Shown here: positions 29,903-40,864 of the stretch, piece after piece
Layout: each line of letters starts with the position of its first letter
How positions within the stretch are numbered: the first letter of the stretch is position 1
Assembly: GCF_016612865.1 (NCBI RefSeq)
Contig: NZ_JAENZZ010000002.1
Span: forward strand, 930,001-994,000
Direction of reading: 5' to 3'
From: Blastococcus sp. TML/M2B
GTDB lineage: Bacteria > Actinomycetota > Actinomycetes > Mycobacteriales > Geodermatophilaceae
DNA: 64,000 nt
Position numbers and translations under genes: made by a program
The notes under the pieces: generated by a model
Database searches by the model: none
Seen by the model: only the letters and a program-made list of their open reading frames with translations
What the model was told of the DNA's origin: nothing

Positions 29903-30573
29903 CGGGCCAGCACCGCGCTCATGTCGCGGATCGTGCGGGCGGTGCCGCGCACGGTGCCGGTGACCTTCGACCGCGAGCCGGCGGTGCGCACGGCGTAGTC
30001 GACGTCCACCTCCCGGATGCGCCAGCCGTCGTCGGCCGCCGCGGTGACCATCTCCAGCGGGTAGCCGAACCTGCGGTCGGTGAGGTCGAGCGCGAGCAGC
30101 GCGGACCGGCGGGCTGCCCGCATCGGGCCCAGGTCGTGCAGCCGCAGGCCGGTGCGCCGGCGCAGCATGCGGGCCAGCGCGATGTTCGCGATCCGCGCGT
30201 GCACCGGCCACGCCCCGCGCGCGGGGCGGCGCCGGCCCAGCACCAGGTCGGCCTCCCCCGCCAGCACCGGCCCGGCGACCCGCGGCAGCTGCGCCGGGTC
30301 CATCGAGCCGTCGGCGTCGCAGAAGCAGACCAGGTCGGCGGTCGCCGCCTCCAGCCCGGCGTGCGCGGCGGCGCCGAACCCACGCTGCGGCACGTGCACG
30401 ACCAGCGCGCCGTGCGCGGTGGCGACGGCGGCCGAGCCGTCGGTCGAGCCGTTGTCCGCGACGATCGCCCGGTAGCCGGCCGGGAGGCGGGAGAGCACCC
30501 ACGGCAGCGACGCCGCCTCGTCCAGGCAGGGCAGGACGACGTCGACCGGCGGCGGTTCAGCGGGGGCAGCCAT
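29899..30573 (-). CDS. family 2 glycosyltransferase
   Basis: 224 residues. GT-A fold: VDVVLPCLDEAASLPWVLSR opens the nucleotide site, ADNGSTDGSAAVA is the typical second strand, and CFCDADGSMDP holds the DxD-like metal site. Family members use polyprenyl-phosphate or sugar acceptors. Partner of the DUF2064 protein; the pair is common in actinobacterial operons of unknown glycan product. Confidence 0.86.
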   Translation of the reverse strand: MAAPAEPPPVDVVLPCLDEAASLPWVLSRLPAGYRAIVADNGSTDGSAAVATAHGALVVHVPQRGFGAAAHAGLEAATADLVCFCDADGSMDPAQLPRVAGPVLAGEADLVLGRRRPARGAWPVHARIANIALARMLRRRTGLRLHDLGPMRAARRSALLALDLTDRRFGYPLEMVTAAADDGWRIREVDVDYAVRTAGSRSKVTGTVRGTARTIRDMSAVLAR

Positions 30574-30605
30574 GACCGGCGTTCGTGCCGGGGCCCGCGT
30601 CCGGT

Positions 30606-31970
30606 TCACCAGGGCGTCCGGACGGTCACCTCCACGGTGATCGCCAATAGCGCTGCGAGCGCCAGCCAGAATCGGTGCGAGCGGGCCGGCAACGACGCCG
30701 TCGCCGGCAGCAGCCAGACGACGAACGGCAGCCAGATCCGCTCGGTCTCGCCGAGCACCAGGCCGGAGAGGTCGCTGACCAGCACCCCGCCCAGCGACGC
30801 CAGCGGCAGCCAGGCCACCCGGCCGCGCACGCCGGCCAGCCCGGCGACCACGGCCGGCCCCGCGGCGACCGCACCCGCGGCGAGGTTGGCGGCCAGGAAC
30901 CAGGTCGCCTGCGCGGCGCGGTCCTCGTACGCGGCGCCGTCGCGGACCCGCTGCGACACCGCCTCGATCCCCTCGACCCACCAGTAGCCCCCGGCGGTGA
31001 ACAGCGCGGCCACCAGCAGCACCCCGGCGGCGGCGACCGCGAGCACCCGCAGCACGCCGGCCCAGTCCAGGCGCGCCCGCTGCAGCAGCACGACGGTCAG
31101 CGCGAGCAGCCCCGCCGCGGCCAGCCCGAAGGACAGGTACAGGCTCAGCCCTAGGAGTACGCCCCCGGCCAGGGCGCGGACCCAGCCGGCCCGTGCCGGG
31201 AACCGTGCGGCGGCCAGCGCCAGCAGCGCCACGCCCCAGGCGGTGACGCCGGCGAAGAACGCGTCCGCGCTGGTGGCGATCCACACCGCGCCGGGCAGCA
31301 GGACGGCGAACGGCGCCACGGTCCGGGCGGCGGCCTCGTCGGCGACCACCCGGACGGTGACCAGCACGGCGGGGACGGCGAGCGCGCCCCCGGCGATGCA
31401 CAGCGCGGCGGCCCAGCCCGGTCCGCCCAGCCCCACCCGGTCCAGCAGCACGAACGCGAGCAGCGCACCCGGCGGGTGCCCCGACACGTGGGTGACCCAC
31501 GGATCGGGAGAGCCGACCGGCACCGAGTCGACGAAGGTGGCCAGGAAGGTGCGCAGGCCCCCGACCCGGCCGACGTCGGCGACGTACTCGTGCTCGGTGG
31601 CCATCGGCGCGGCGAGCGCGGACCAGCTGCTGCTGAGCGCCAGCGCGACCGCCCACGCCGCGGCGCCCGCGGTGCTCGCGGCGAGCACCGCGGGCCAGCG
31701 CAGCCGGCGGGCCGTCGCCGGACCCCACAGCACCACCGCGACCGCGACGGCCACCGGCAGGAGCATCCGCGGGGTGAGCACGACGTCGAACGGGCCGACG
31801 ACGACGTAGCCCTCGCGCAGGCTGAGCTGCCCGCCGTCCCGGGTGATCCGCCGGCCGCTGAGCCAGACGGCCAGCACGCCCGCCGCGACCAGCACGACGG
31901 CGAGCCCGCGGGCGGTGCGGCCGCGCGCGGGCGTCGTCGTCCCGGCGGGGCGGGGCGGGGCGGTGGTCAC
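30606..31970 (-). CDS. polytopic membrane protein, probable lipid-linked glycosyltransferase
   Basis: 454 residues with about 11 hydrophobic segments. A loop near residue 130 (WVTHVSGHPPGALLAF) has the HPPG motif seen in actinobacterial GT-C-like membrane proteins. GTG at 31970 overlaps the epimerase stop. Together with GT2 and DUF2064 it suggests assembly of a membrane-linked sugar. The glycosyltransferase call is inference from topology and context. Confidence 0.65.
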   Translation of the reverse strand: MTTAPPRPAGTTTPARGRTARGLAVVLVAAGVLAVWLSGRRITRDGGQLSLREGYVVVGPFDVVLTPRMLLPVAVAVAVVLWGPATARRLRWPAVLAASTAGAAAWAVALALSSSWSALAAPMATEHEYVADVGRVGGLRTFLATFVDSVPVGSPDPWVTHVSGHPPGALLAFVLLDRVGLGGPGWAAALCIAGGALAVPAVLVTVRVVADEAAARTVAPFAVLLPGAVWIATSADAFFAGVTAWGVALLALAAARFPARAGWVRALAGGVLLGLSLYLSFGLAAAGLLALTVVLLQRARLDWAGVLRVLAVAAAGVLLVAALFTAGGYWWVEGIEAVSQRVRDGAAYEDRAAQATWFLAANLAAGAVAAGPAVVAGLAGVRGRVAWLPLASLGGVLVSDLSGLVLGETERIWLPFVVWLLPATASLPARSHRFWLALAALLAITVEVTVRTPW

Positions 31971-32768
31971 CGGCTCGGTGCGGCCGGGCGGAGCGGGTCG
32001 GTGGCGAAGGCGCGCATGCCGTCGGCGAAGGTCACCCGCGCCCGGAAGCCGAGCTCCCGCGCCGCGCGCTCGGGGCTGGCGACGACGTGCCGCACGTCGC
32101 CGATCCGGTACTCGCCGGTGGTCCGCGGCTCGGGGCCGCCGAACGCCTCGGCCAGCGCGCGGGCCATGTCGCCCACGGTGTGCGGGGAGCCCGAGGCGAC
32201 GTTGTGCGCGCGCAGCGCCCCCTCCGGCGGCTCGGCCGCCAGCGCGCACAGGTTGGCCTGCGCGACGTCGGTGACGTGCACGAAGTCGCGCTGCTGGCCG
32301 CCGTCCTCGAACACCGCGGGCGCGCGGCCGGCCTCCAGGGCGCTGCGGAAGATCGCCGCCACCCCGGAGTACGGGGTGTCCCGCGGCATGTGCGGGCCGT
32401 AGACGTTGTGGTACCTCAGCGCGACCGCTCCGCCGCCGGTCGCGGACGCCCACGCGGCGGCCAGGTGCTCCTGGTGCAGCTTGGTGGCGGCGTAGGTGTT
32501 GCGCGGATCGGCCGGGGTCTCCTCGCCGACGGTGTCCCACGCGAACACGTCGGCGCGCGCCATGGCGGCCGCAGCACCGCCGCCGGCCTCCAGGGCGCTC
32601 GACGCCCGGCCCACCAAGATCGCCGTCCAGCGCCCGGTCGACGGTGGCCGCGTCGCGCACGTCGCCGTGGTGGAACTCGACACCGTCGGCAGCTGCGGGC
32701 CGTCGAGCAGACCTCGTGGCCGACGGCCCGCCGATGAACCCGGCGCCGCCCGTGACCAGCACCCGCAT
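31967..32768 (-). pseudogene. NAD-dependent epimerase/dehydratase, internally deleted and frameshifted
   Basis: Begins MRVLVTGGAGFIG (Rossmann NAD-binding) and continues VEFHHGDVRDAATVDRALDG, then changes frame near 32613 and resumes with DPRNTYAATKLHQEHL (catalytic YxxxK), ALRYHNVYGP and DFVHVTDVAQANL. The piece between the HGDVRD block and the YxxxK block is roughly 70-80 residues shorter than in the family, so the HxAA and S/T catalytic region is missing, and the segment after FIG is also scrambled. A single base slip cannot explain this; it looks truly broken, or mis-assembled. Confidence 0.75.
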
Positions 32769-33421
32769 CAGGAGGCCCGCAGCCGCAGCACGGGCGCGTC
32801 GCCGGCGACCGGCGCCAGGGCGGCGGCGGGGACGGCGACGGCGTCGGCACCGACCTGCGCCCACGGGAACCAGCTGCCCCTCTCGGCACCGCGTTCGAGC
32901 CGGACGCGGCCGGCGCGCAGCCCCGTGCCGGGGCGCCCCAGCTCCACCAGCACCCGGCCGGTGGGCGTCAGGAGCTCACGGCAGCGGGACAGCAGCGCGA
33001 CCGGGTCGCCACCGATGCCGATGTTGCCGTCGGCGAGCAGGACGGTGTCCCAGCCGCCCTCGGCGGGCACCGGCTCGAAGACCGACCGCCGGACGGCGGT
33101 TGCACCGAGCCCCCGCGCGATCCGCACCGCCTCCCGCGAGGTGTCCACGCCGAGCGCCTCCCGGCCCTGCCCGGCCAGCTCCGCGGCCAGCCGGCCCGGC
33201 CCGCAGCCGGCGTCCAGCACCGTGCCCTCGGCGCGGTCGAGCAGCTCGCGGTCGGCGTCGTCGGCGGTGCCGACCCACTGGCCGAGCGCACCTGCCAGCG
33301 AGTGCCGGCCGCCGCCCTCGTACCGGGCGAACCACCGCCACCGCTCCGCCGGGGAGCCGGCCGACCGCAGCGCGGTGTCGTACAGGTCGGCCGGCGCCGG
33401 CTCGGCGATCGCGAGGCTCAT
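32768..33421 (-). CDS. class I SAM-dependent methyltransferase
   Basis: 217 residues. SAM-binding motif I is VLDAGCGPGRLAAELA, followed by ALGVDTSREAVRIAR (motif II) and WDTVLLADGNIGIGG. Substrate unknown. First gene of the minus-strand operon that runs through the epimerase, membrane protein, GT2, DUF2064 and molybdopterin enzyme; its TGA overlaps the epimerase ATG. Confidence 0.83.
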   Translation of the reverse strand: MSLAIAEPAPADLYDTALRSAGSPAERWRWFARYEGGGRHSLAGALGQWVGTADDADRELLDRAEGTVLDAGCGPGRLAAELAGQGREALGVDTSREAVRIARGLGATAVRRSVFEPVPAEGGWDTVLLADGNIGIGGDPVALLSRCRELLTPTGRVLVELGRPGTGLRAGRVRLERGAERGSWFPWAQVGADAVAVPAAALAPVAGDAPVLRLRAS

Positions 33422-33608
33422 CGGCCCGCGCCCGGGGTCGCGGGGCGGGGGGCGACGGCGCTGCGGATTCGACTCACGTGCAGGCGTTCGTGCCGGGGAG
33501 GCGGTCCGGTTCACCCCGAACCCGATCGAGGAAGTTCGCGTCGGGGGCAATCCGATCGCGGACCTCGGGTCGAAGGCCTGCTGACATCCGATCGAACGAG
33601 GAGATCCC

Positions 33609-34304
33609 ATGACGCAGTTCCGCTCCCCCGCCAAGCTCCTGGTCGCCGGCGTGGCCCTCACCGCGGCCCTCGGCCTCAGCGCCTGCAGCGACGACGCCTC
33701 GGCCGACGACGCCACGACGTCGAGCTCCTCCTCGGAGAGCGCGCAGTTCGCCCGCCCCGAGCCGGTCGCCTCCCTGCCGGCGATCCCGGCCGGTGGCAGC
33801 ACCGCCGTCGCCCTGGACGCGGCCTTCGTGGACGCGCTCGGCAGCCTCGGCCTCACGCCGGGCACCGTCGGCGGCGCGACGCTCGCCGACGGCTCGGTCA
33901 GCTTCCCGATCACCGGTGGCACCGTGACCGTGTTCGACAAGTCGACCGGCTACAAGCCCTACGTGCAGGGCACGCTGTTCCACCAGGGCAGCGGGCTGAG
34001 CCTGACCGCCGGTGGCACCACGGTGGAGCTGACCAACTTCACCATCGACCCCGGCACCCCGTCGCGGCTGTTCGGTGACGTCTCGGTCAACGGCGAGCTG
34101 GCCGTGCCGAGCGCCCCGCTGTTCGACCTGGACGGCAGCACGCTGAACCCGCCGACCATCGAGGGCGGCGAGGCCACCCTGCAGGGCACCGAGGTGCTGC
34201 TCAGCGCCGAGGCCGCCGAGCTGCTGAACACGACCTTCGACACCGACGCCCTCGCGGGCGGCTTCCTCATCGGCGTCGCGACGATCACCGTGCCGACCAG
34301 CTGA
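33609..34304 (+). CDS. putative secreted lipoprotein
   Basis: 231 residues. N-terminal signal with a lipobox (LGLSAC, lipidated Cys about residue 26), a Ser/Asp-rich linker, then a beta-rich domain rich in Thr/Gly (for example VSFPITGGTVTVFD). The domain pattern of ITGG and GTTVELTNF repeats resembles HtaA-like or other surface beta proteins, but I cannot assign a family. AGGAG-type site before the ATG. Followed by a strong terminator. Confidence 0.72.
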   Translation: MTQFRSPAKLLVAGVALTAALGLSACSDDASADDATTSSSSSESAQFARPEPVASLPAIPAGGSTAVALDAAFVDALGSLGLTPGTVGGATLADGSVSFPITGGTVTVFDKSTGYKPYVQGTLFHQGSGLSLTAGGTTVELTNFTIDPGTPSRLFGDVSVNGELAVPSAPLFDLDGSTLNPPTIEGGEATLQGTEVLLSAEAAELLNTTFDTDALAGGFLIGVATITVPTS

Positions 34305-34323
34305 TGCGCTAGCCGGCAACGCA

Positions 34324-34359
34324 CAGGAGGGGTGGAGCCGGTCGGCTCCACCCCTCCTG
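34324..34359. terminator. strong rho-independent-type hairpin
   Basis: Perfect 16-bp stem, CAGGAGGGGTGGAGCC paired with its complement across a GGTC loop, between the lipoprotein and the convergent M20 gene. Probably bidirectional. Confidence 0.8.
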
Positions 34360-34376
34360 CGCGTCTGCGCCCGGTG

Positions 34377-35630
<1,254 letters not shown>

Positions 35631-35774
35631 GTCGGCGGCTCCTTGGGTGGTCGGCCGTGGCCGGCGGATCGGGAGGCGACCGTATCCCGGCACGTGGCCG
35701 CCGTCACCGACCCGGGGTGACCGGCGGCACAACCCTGGGTCCGCCGGCCGGCAGCGCTTCGCTACGGTCCGCAC

Positions 35775-37568
35775 ATGACCGACCGCCGCCCGATCCGCAT
35801 CGGCAACTTCTCCGGTTACCTCGGCGACCGGTTCACCGCGATCGAGGAGGCGCTGGCCGGCGACCCGGTCGACGTCCTCATGGGCGACTACCTGGCCGAG
35901 GTCACCCTCGCCTCGCTGTCGACCACCTACCGGCAGAACCCGGAACGCGGCGGCTACGTCCCCACGTTCCTGCGGCAGCTCGCCCCGCACCTGCCGGTGC
36001 TGGCAGAGCGCGGGATCAAGGTCGTCACCAACGCCGGCGGGTTCGACCCGGCGGGCATGGCCGCCGCGGTGCGGCAGCTGGTCGCCGACGCCGGGCTGGC
36101 GCTGGAGGTGGCGCACGTCGACGGCGACAACCTGGTCGGCCGGCTCGAGGAGTTCCACGCCGAGGGGCACGCGCTGGAGAACCTGGACACGAACGCGCCG
36201 CTCAAGGACTGGGGCGTGGAGCCGATCGCGGCCAACGCCTACCTCGGCGGCTTCGGCATCGCCGAGGCGCTGCGGGCCGGCGCGGACATCGTCGTCACCG
36301 GGCGGGTCACCGACGCCTCGCTCACGGTGGGCCCGGCCGCGTGGTGGCACGGGTGGACGCCGGACGAGTGGGACGCCCTGGCCGGCGCGGTCACCGCGGG
36401 GCACATCATCGAGTGCGGCGCGCACGCCACCGGCGGCAACTTCTCCGGCTTCCGCAGCGTGCCCGGCATGACCCGGCCCGGCTTCCCGATCGCCGAGATC
36501 GCCGCCGACGGCAGCAGCGTCATCACCAAGCACGCCCGCGACGGGGGGATGGTCACCGTCGACACGGTGACCGCCCAACTGGTCTACGAGATCCAGGGCC
36601 CGCGCTACCTCAACCCGGACGCGACGGTGCACCTGGAGACGGTGCAGCTCACGCAGGTCGGCCCGGACCGGGTGGCCATCGGGCCGGTGACCGGGTCGCC
36701 GCCGCCGGTCACCGCCAAGGTCGCCGTCTTCGCGCCGATCGGCTTCGAGATCTCCACGATGCTGTTCTGCACCTCGCCGGACGTCGAGGCGAAGGTGGAC
36801 CTGCTGCGCGCGCAGCTGGAGCTGCTCCTCGGCGACGTCGTCGACGAGCTGGACGTGACCGCGCTGGGCACCGCGGCGCCGGACCCGGCGACCCAGTGGG
36901 CGGCGACCGTGCCGATCCGGGTGATCGCCACCGCCCGCGAGCGCGAGCAGCTGCGGGCGTTCCCGTCGGCCGTGAGCGGCCTGTACCTGCAGGGCTTCCC
37001 CGGCTTCCACCACGACGGGCACGCGCAGGCCGCCCGCGAGCCGTGGCCCCGGATCGACTACTGGCCGGCGCTCGTGCCGGCCGAGGTGCTCGTGCACCGG
37101 GCGGTGCTGGCCGACGGCACGGTGCTCGACGCCCCGACGCCGTCCCGGACGGCGACCGACGACGAGATCGCCCAGCCCCGCCACCCCGAGCCCTCCCCCG
37201 CCGCCGACGCCGGGGCGACCCGGCGGGTGCTGCTCGGCGAGTTCGCGCACGCCCGCGCCGGCGACAAGGGCGGCAACTCCAACGTGGGGTTGTGGGTGAG
37301 CGACCCGGCGCACTGGGAGTGGCTGCGGACGACGCTGACCACCGACGGGCTGCGGGCGCTCATGCCGGAGGCGCGCGAGCTGACGCTGCGGCGGCACGAG
37401 TTCCCGCACCTGCGGGCCGTCCACTTCGTGCTCGAGGGGCTGCTGGGCACCGGTGGCTCGTCGAACCTGCGGGTGGACCAGATCGGCAAGTCCGTCGGCG
37501 AGTACCTGCGCTCCAAGCTGGTGCCGGTGCCCGAGGAATGGGCCGGCCGTTCCGCGACGTTGCCGTGA
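35775..37568 (+). CDS. AtuA-family protein (DUF1446, acyclic terpene utilisation)
   Basis: 597 residues. N-terminal DUF1446 domain (IRIGNFSGYLGDRFTAIEEAL, VVTNAGGFDPAGMA, VTGRVTDASLTVGPA, ECGAHATGGNFSGF) followed by a C-terminal domain with FAHARAGDKGGNSNVGLWV. AtuA takes part in citronellol/geraniol catabolism in Pseudomonas; its precise reaction is unknown. Followed 31 bases later by a quinone-oxidoreductase-like gene, likely the same transcript. Confidence 0.87.
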   Translation: MTDRRPIRIGNFSGYLGDRFTAIEEALAGDPVDVLMGDYLAEVTLASLSTTYRQNPERGGYVPTFLRQLAPHLPVLAERGIKVVTNAGGFDPAGMAAAVRQLVADAGLALEVAHVDGDNLVGRLEEFHAEGHALENLDTNAPLKDWGVEPIAANAYLGGFGIAEALRAGADIVVTGRVTDASLTVGPAAWWHGWTPDEWDALAGAVTAGHIIECGAHATGGNFSGFRSVPGMTRPGFPIAEIAADGSSVITKHARDGGMVTVDTVTAQLVYEIQGPRYLNPDATVHLETVQLTQVGPDRVAIGPVTGSPPPVTAKVAVFAPIGFEISTMLFCTSPDVEAKVDLLRAQLELLLGDVVDELDVTALGTAAPDPATQWAATVPIRVIATAREREQLRAFPSAVSGLYLQGFPGFHHDGHAQAAREPWPRIDYWPALVPAEVLVHRAVLADGTVLDAPTPSRTATDDEIAQPRHPEPSPAADAGATRRVLLGEFAHARAGDKGGNSNVGLWVSDPAHWEWLRTTLTTDGLRALMPEARELTLRRHEFPHLRAVHFVLEGLLGTGGSSNLRVDQIGKSVGEYLRSKLVPVPEEWAGRSATLP

Positions 37569-37599
37569 GCCAGACCACACGACGATCAGGAGTGCACGC

Positions 37600-38602
37600 A
37601 TGAAGGCAGCCGTCTACCACCGCAACGGTCCCCCCGACGTCCTCCAGTACGAGGACGTGCCGGACCCGGAGGTCGGCCCGGGCATGGTGCTGATCCGCGT
37701 GGAGGCGGTGTCCATCGAGGGCGGCGACACCCTCAACCGGCTCGGCGGCCCGCTGATCACCGTGCCGCACATCGTCGGGTACCAGGCCGCGGGGACCATC
37801 GTCGCGGTCGCCCACGACGTGACCGACCGGGCCGTGGGCGACCGCGTGGTGGCGACCAGCAGCCACGGGTCGCACGCCGAGCTGTTCGCCGTCTCGGCGC
37901 GGACCACGTGGAAGGTGCCCGAGGGGGCCGACATCGCCGCGGCCGCCTGCGTGCCGGTCGCGTACGGCACCGCGCACGACTGCCTGTTCGAGTTCGGCCG
38001 GCTGACCGAGGGCGAGACGGTGCTGGTGCAGGCCGGTGCCGGTGGCGTCGGGGTCGCCGCCATCCAGCTCGCCAAGCGGGCCGGTGCGACGGTGATCGCG
38101 ACCGCGTCGTCCCTCGCCCGGCTCGAGCCGCTGAAGGAGCTCGGCCTGGACCACGCCGTCGACTACTCCAAGCACGGCTGGGTGGACGAGGTGCGCGGGC
38201 TGACCGAGGGCGGGCGCGGGGTGCACGTCGTCGTCGACTCGGTGGGCGGCAAGACGCTGCAGCAGTCGGTCGCCTGCCTGCGCCGCCGCGGCCGCGCCAT
38301 CACCGTCGGCAACGCCGGCCGGGACGTGACGCCGTTCAACGCCGGGGTGCTGGGCATGCAGAACCAGTCGCTGACCGGCGTCTACCTGGGCGGGGAGATC
38401 ACCACACCGCGCGTGCAGCAGATGGTGCAGGGCCTGGTGGACGACGTCGCCGCCGGCCGGCTCGCCGTCCTGATCGACCGCACCTTCCCGTTGTCCGCGG
38501 CCGCCGCGGCGGCACGAGTACATCGAGAGCCGCAAGGCCGTCGGACGGGTCGTCCTCACCCCGAACGCACCGGAGGAGGTCGTCGCCACCGACGACGACT
38601 GA
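37600..38602 (+). pseudogene. zinc-free MDR-family quinone oxidoreductase, one +1 frameshift near the C-terminus
   Basis: About 333 residues when repaired. Medium-chain reductase with GroES-like N-terminal domain and NADPH-binding VLVQAGAGGVGVAAIQLAK. No structural-zinc cysteines, so quinone-oxidoreductase or enoyl-reductase type. The last ~30 residues (HEYIESRKAVGRVVLTP) are read one frame on; one extra G within GCGGCGGCAC at about 38505-38512 explains it, and a stop at 38602 then ends the protein where family members end. Downstream of the AtuA-like gene. Confidence 0.82.
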
Positions 38603-38643
38603 GGCAGTCCGCGGCGGACGACGGTCCGTCGCGAGCACCGGCA

Positions 38644-38676
38644 GAGGGGTGCGGGGACGAGGTCTCCGCACCCCTC
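38644..38676. terminator. hairpin, repeated in inverse orientation at 40350
   Basis: Stem GAGGGGTGCGGGGAC pairs with GTCTCCGCACCCCTC through one wobble, with a GAG loop. Probably the terminator of the oxidoreductase gene. Its reverse complement recurs almost unchanged at 40350-40382. Confidence 0.65.
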
Positions 38677-38811
38677 CGTGTCTCCGCACGCGTGCTCGCC
38701 GGCGACCGAGGTCCCGCCGCCACCGGGGCGGTCGACCCTGGGCCGCCGGACGCGCGGGGATCACCCTCGGGTCCGTCCGAGCACTCTGCCGACGGCTCCG
38801 GAGGACGTGCG

Positions 38812-39345
38812 ATGACCGACCCGGCGTCCCTGCTCAGCGTGCCGCGACCGCGTCACCCCGGCCCGGAGATGGCCGCGCTCGACCGGTTCTACGCCGACGT
38901 GACCTGGACCGGGACCATCGAGCCGGACGGGATGGGGCCGGGCAGCCCGGCGATGACCGCCCGAGGGTCGGGCGTGCACTCCCGCCTGCACGACGGGCTG
39001 TGGATCGTCGGGGACTACCGGCAGGACCAGTTCCTGCTGGACGGCACCTTCCTGCTCACCTGGCAGCTGCACTGGGTCACCGGCTGGGACGCCGACGCCG
39101 GCGAGTACCGGGCCACGCTGGCCGACAACTACGGCCATGCCGACGTCATGCGCGGCCGCCTGGATGGCGACCGGCTGGTGTACGCCTCGGTCGGGGATGC
39201 CCCGATCCGACTGCGGCTGACGTGGGACGTCTCCGACCCGGCGGCGGCGGAGTGGACCAACGAGGTCTCCGTCGCCGGGGGCACGTGGACGCTGGTCGAG
39301 CGCTACCGGATGACGCGGTCGGCCCCCTCGACCGCGGCCGGCTGA
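38812..39345 (+). CDS. hypothetical protein (DUF1579/lipocalin-like)
   Basis: 177 residues, beta-rich with no signal peptide. Pattern RGSGVHSRLHDGLWIVGDYRQDQF and WQLHWVTGWDADAGEYRATLADNYGHADVM resembles DUF1579-type lipocalin-fold proteins; not certain. GGAGGACG precedes the ATG. Only 5 bases before the next gene, so co-transcribed with the SRPBCC-like gene. Confidence 0.65.
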   Translation: MTDPASLLSVPRPRHPGPEMAALDRFYADVTWTGTIEPDGMGPGSPAMTARGSGVHSRLHDGLWIVGDYRQDQFLLDGTFLLTWQLHWVTGWDADAGEYRATLADNYGHADVMRGRLDGDRLVYASVGDAPIRLRLTWDVSDPAAAEWTNEVSVAGGTWTLVERYRMTRSAPSTAAG

Positions 39346-39350
39346 TCGCC

Positions 39351-40341
39351 GTGCCCACGCCCGCGCGATCCGTGGAACGAGCCGGACCGACCGCGGCGGA
39401 GCTCGCACGGGAGGTGCGGGACGTCCTCGCCGACCTGCCGCGCTTCGTCATCGCACCGCTGCTGCGTCCTTGGCACCGGCACTGGGGTGCGACTCCGGCG
39501 GAGGTCGCGGCACCGTTCCCGGGCGACGACCGGGTGGCCGATGCGCACCTCGGGGCCACCCGAGCCCTCACCATCGCGGCGCTGCCGGACGAGCTGTGGC
39601 CCTGGCTGGTGCAGGTGGGCTGCCTCCGTTCCGGGTGGTACGCCGACGACCTGCTGGACAACCTCGGTCACCCGAGCGCCACGGCGATCGTGCCCTCGTT
39701 GCAGGACCTCCGCGTGGGCAGATGGCTCCCGATGTCCCCGCGGCCGACGGAGCAGACCTCCTTCGTCGTCGACTCCCTACGACGAGCCGCGGTGGATGCT
39801 GTGGCGCACGCCGACGAGCACGTGGGCCTGGCGGCTCGCACCGCTGCCTGGCGACCGGACACGCCTGGCCACCCGGCTGCGCGTCACCTACGACCGGCGG
39901 CGTCCGGCGGCGGTCCTGCTTCTGGAGCTCGGCGACTGGCCGATGATGCGGCGGATGCTGCGGGGCATCCGGTCGCGCGCGGAGGCCGAGCACCGCCGGC
40001 GTCATCCGCCGGCCGCCCGCCCCCGCATCCTGGCGCTGATCAAGGCGGGGCACACCGCCCTCTGGGCCACGATCGAGTTCTGCGTCGGCTTCCTGCTGTG
40101 GTCCACCGTCCGCGGGCGTCGGGACAGGCGGGTCGCGGCGGCCGCCGCCGTCGTCGCGGCCGAGTGCCTGGTCTTCGTCGGGGCCGGTTTCCGGTGCCCG
40201 CTGACGGGACTGGCCGAGCGGGCCGGCGCACCCGCGGGCGGGGTCACCGACATCTACCTGCCGGCCTGGTTCGCCCGGAACCTGCCCGCCCTGTACGTGC
40301 CGGTGCTCGCCCTCGTCGTCTGGCTGCGCACCCGCCGGTAG
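39351..40341 (+). pseudogene. SRPBCC-family protein with C-terminal membrane segments, one +1 frameshift
   Basis: About 329 residues when repaired. N-terminal ligand-binding SRPBCC fold (RALTIAALPDELWPWLVQVG, WYADDLLDNLG, LRVGRWLPMSP), then WRLAPLPGDRTRLATRLRV, and C-terminal hydrophobic stretches (TALWATIEFCVGFLLW and LPALYVPVLALVVWL). The frame shifts at the CCC at 39776-39778; removing one C joins SFVVDS to YDEPRWMLW. Function unknown. GTG start. Confidence 0.75.
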
Positions 40342-40349
40342 CAACGCCA

Positions 40350-40382
40350 GAGGGGTGCGGAGACCAGGTCCCCGCACCCCTC
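40350..40382. terminator. hairpin, inverse copy of the one at 38644
   Basis: Stem GAGGGGTGCGGAGAC / GTCCCCGCACCCCTC with a CAG loop; flanking bases 40348-40349 and 40383-40384 extend the pairing to 17. Terminates the SRPBCC-like gene and marks the right edge of the ordinary chromosomal part. Confidence 0.65.
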
Positions 40383-40431
40383 TGTGCTCGTCACCTGGCG
40401 GTGACGTCGCGACTGGATCAGCTGTCGTCGG

Positions 40432-40683
40432 TCATCCAATGTCCGTCCAACGCCCACGTCGTGGGCTCGAACGGCGGCAGGCCCGCACCGATGGGGTGCG
40501 GGTGTGCCGTGGCGATGCTGCGCCGTTGGTGAAGTGCACGTCGATGGGTACCCGCAGCAAGGCGGGCTGGACATGACCGAGCTGCGCGGGCAGGCATGTC
40601 GCGGACGGCGCGGGCAGCCCCGGTCGGGGGTCGGGCTCCGGGCCGCAGGACGGGCAGCGGAACGCCGGGGCGGCGGTGTTCAT
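40432..40683 (-). CDS. small hypothetical protein with N-terminal CxxC
   Basis: 83 residues, opening MNTAAPAFRCPSCGPEP with a third cysteine further on. A good ribosome site GAGGAAAG lies 5 bases before the ATG, which is the main reason to call it. The rest is proline/arginine-rich and low in information. Could be non-coding. Confidence 0.3.
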   Translation of the reverse strand: MNTAAPAFRCPSCGPEPDPRPGLPAPSATCLPAQLGHVQPALLRVPIDVHFTNGAASPRHTRTPSVRACRRSSPRRGRWTDIG

Positions 40684-40864
40684 CGGTCTTTCCTCGGTCG
40701 AGTGGTCAGCGGGCTTGCTGTCTTCCGCGACCCGCACAGCCCGGCCCCTTCCGCACTCGAGCCGTGACTTCCGACCAGAGTGTCGGCGCCCATGGGACGA
40801 CAGTCATGGGCCTCTGCTCCAGCGAACGACACTCGACCAAGCCGCGCCTTGGTCGCCGCGCAGC

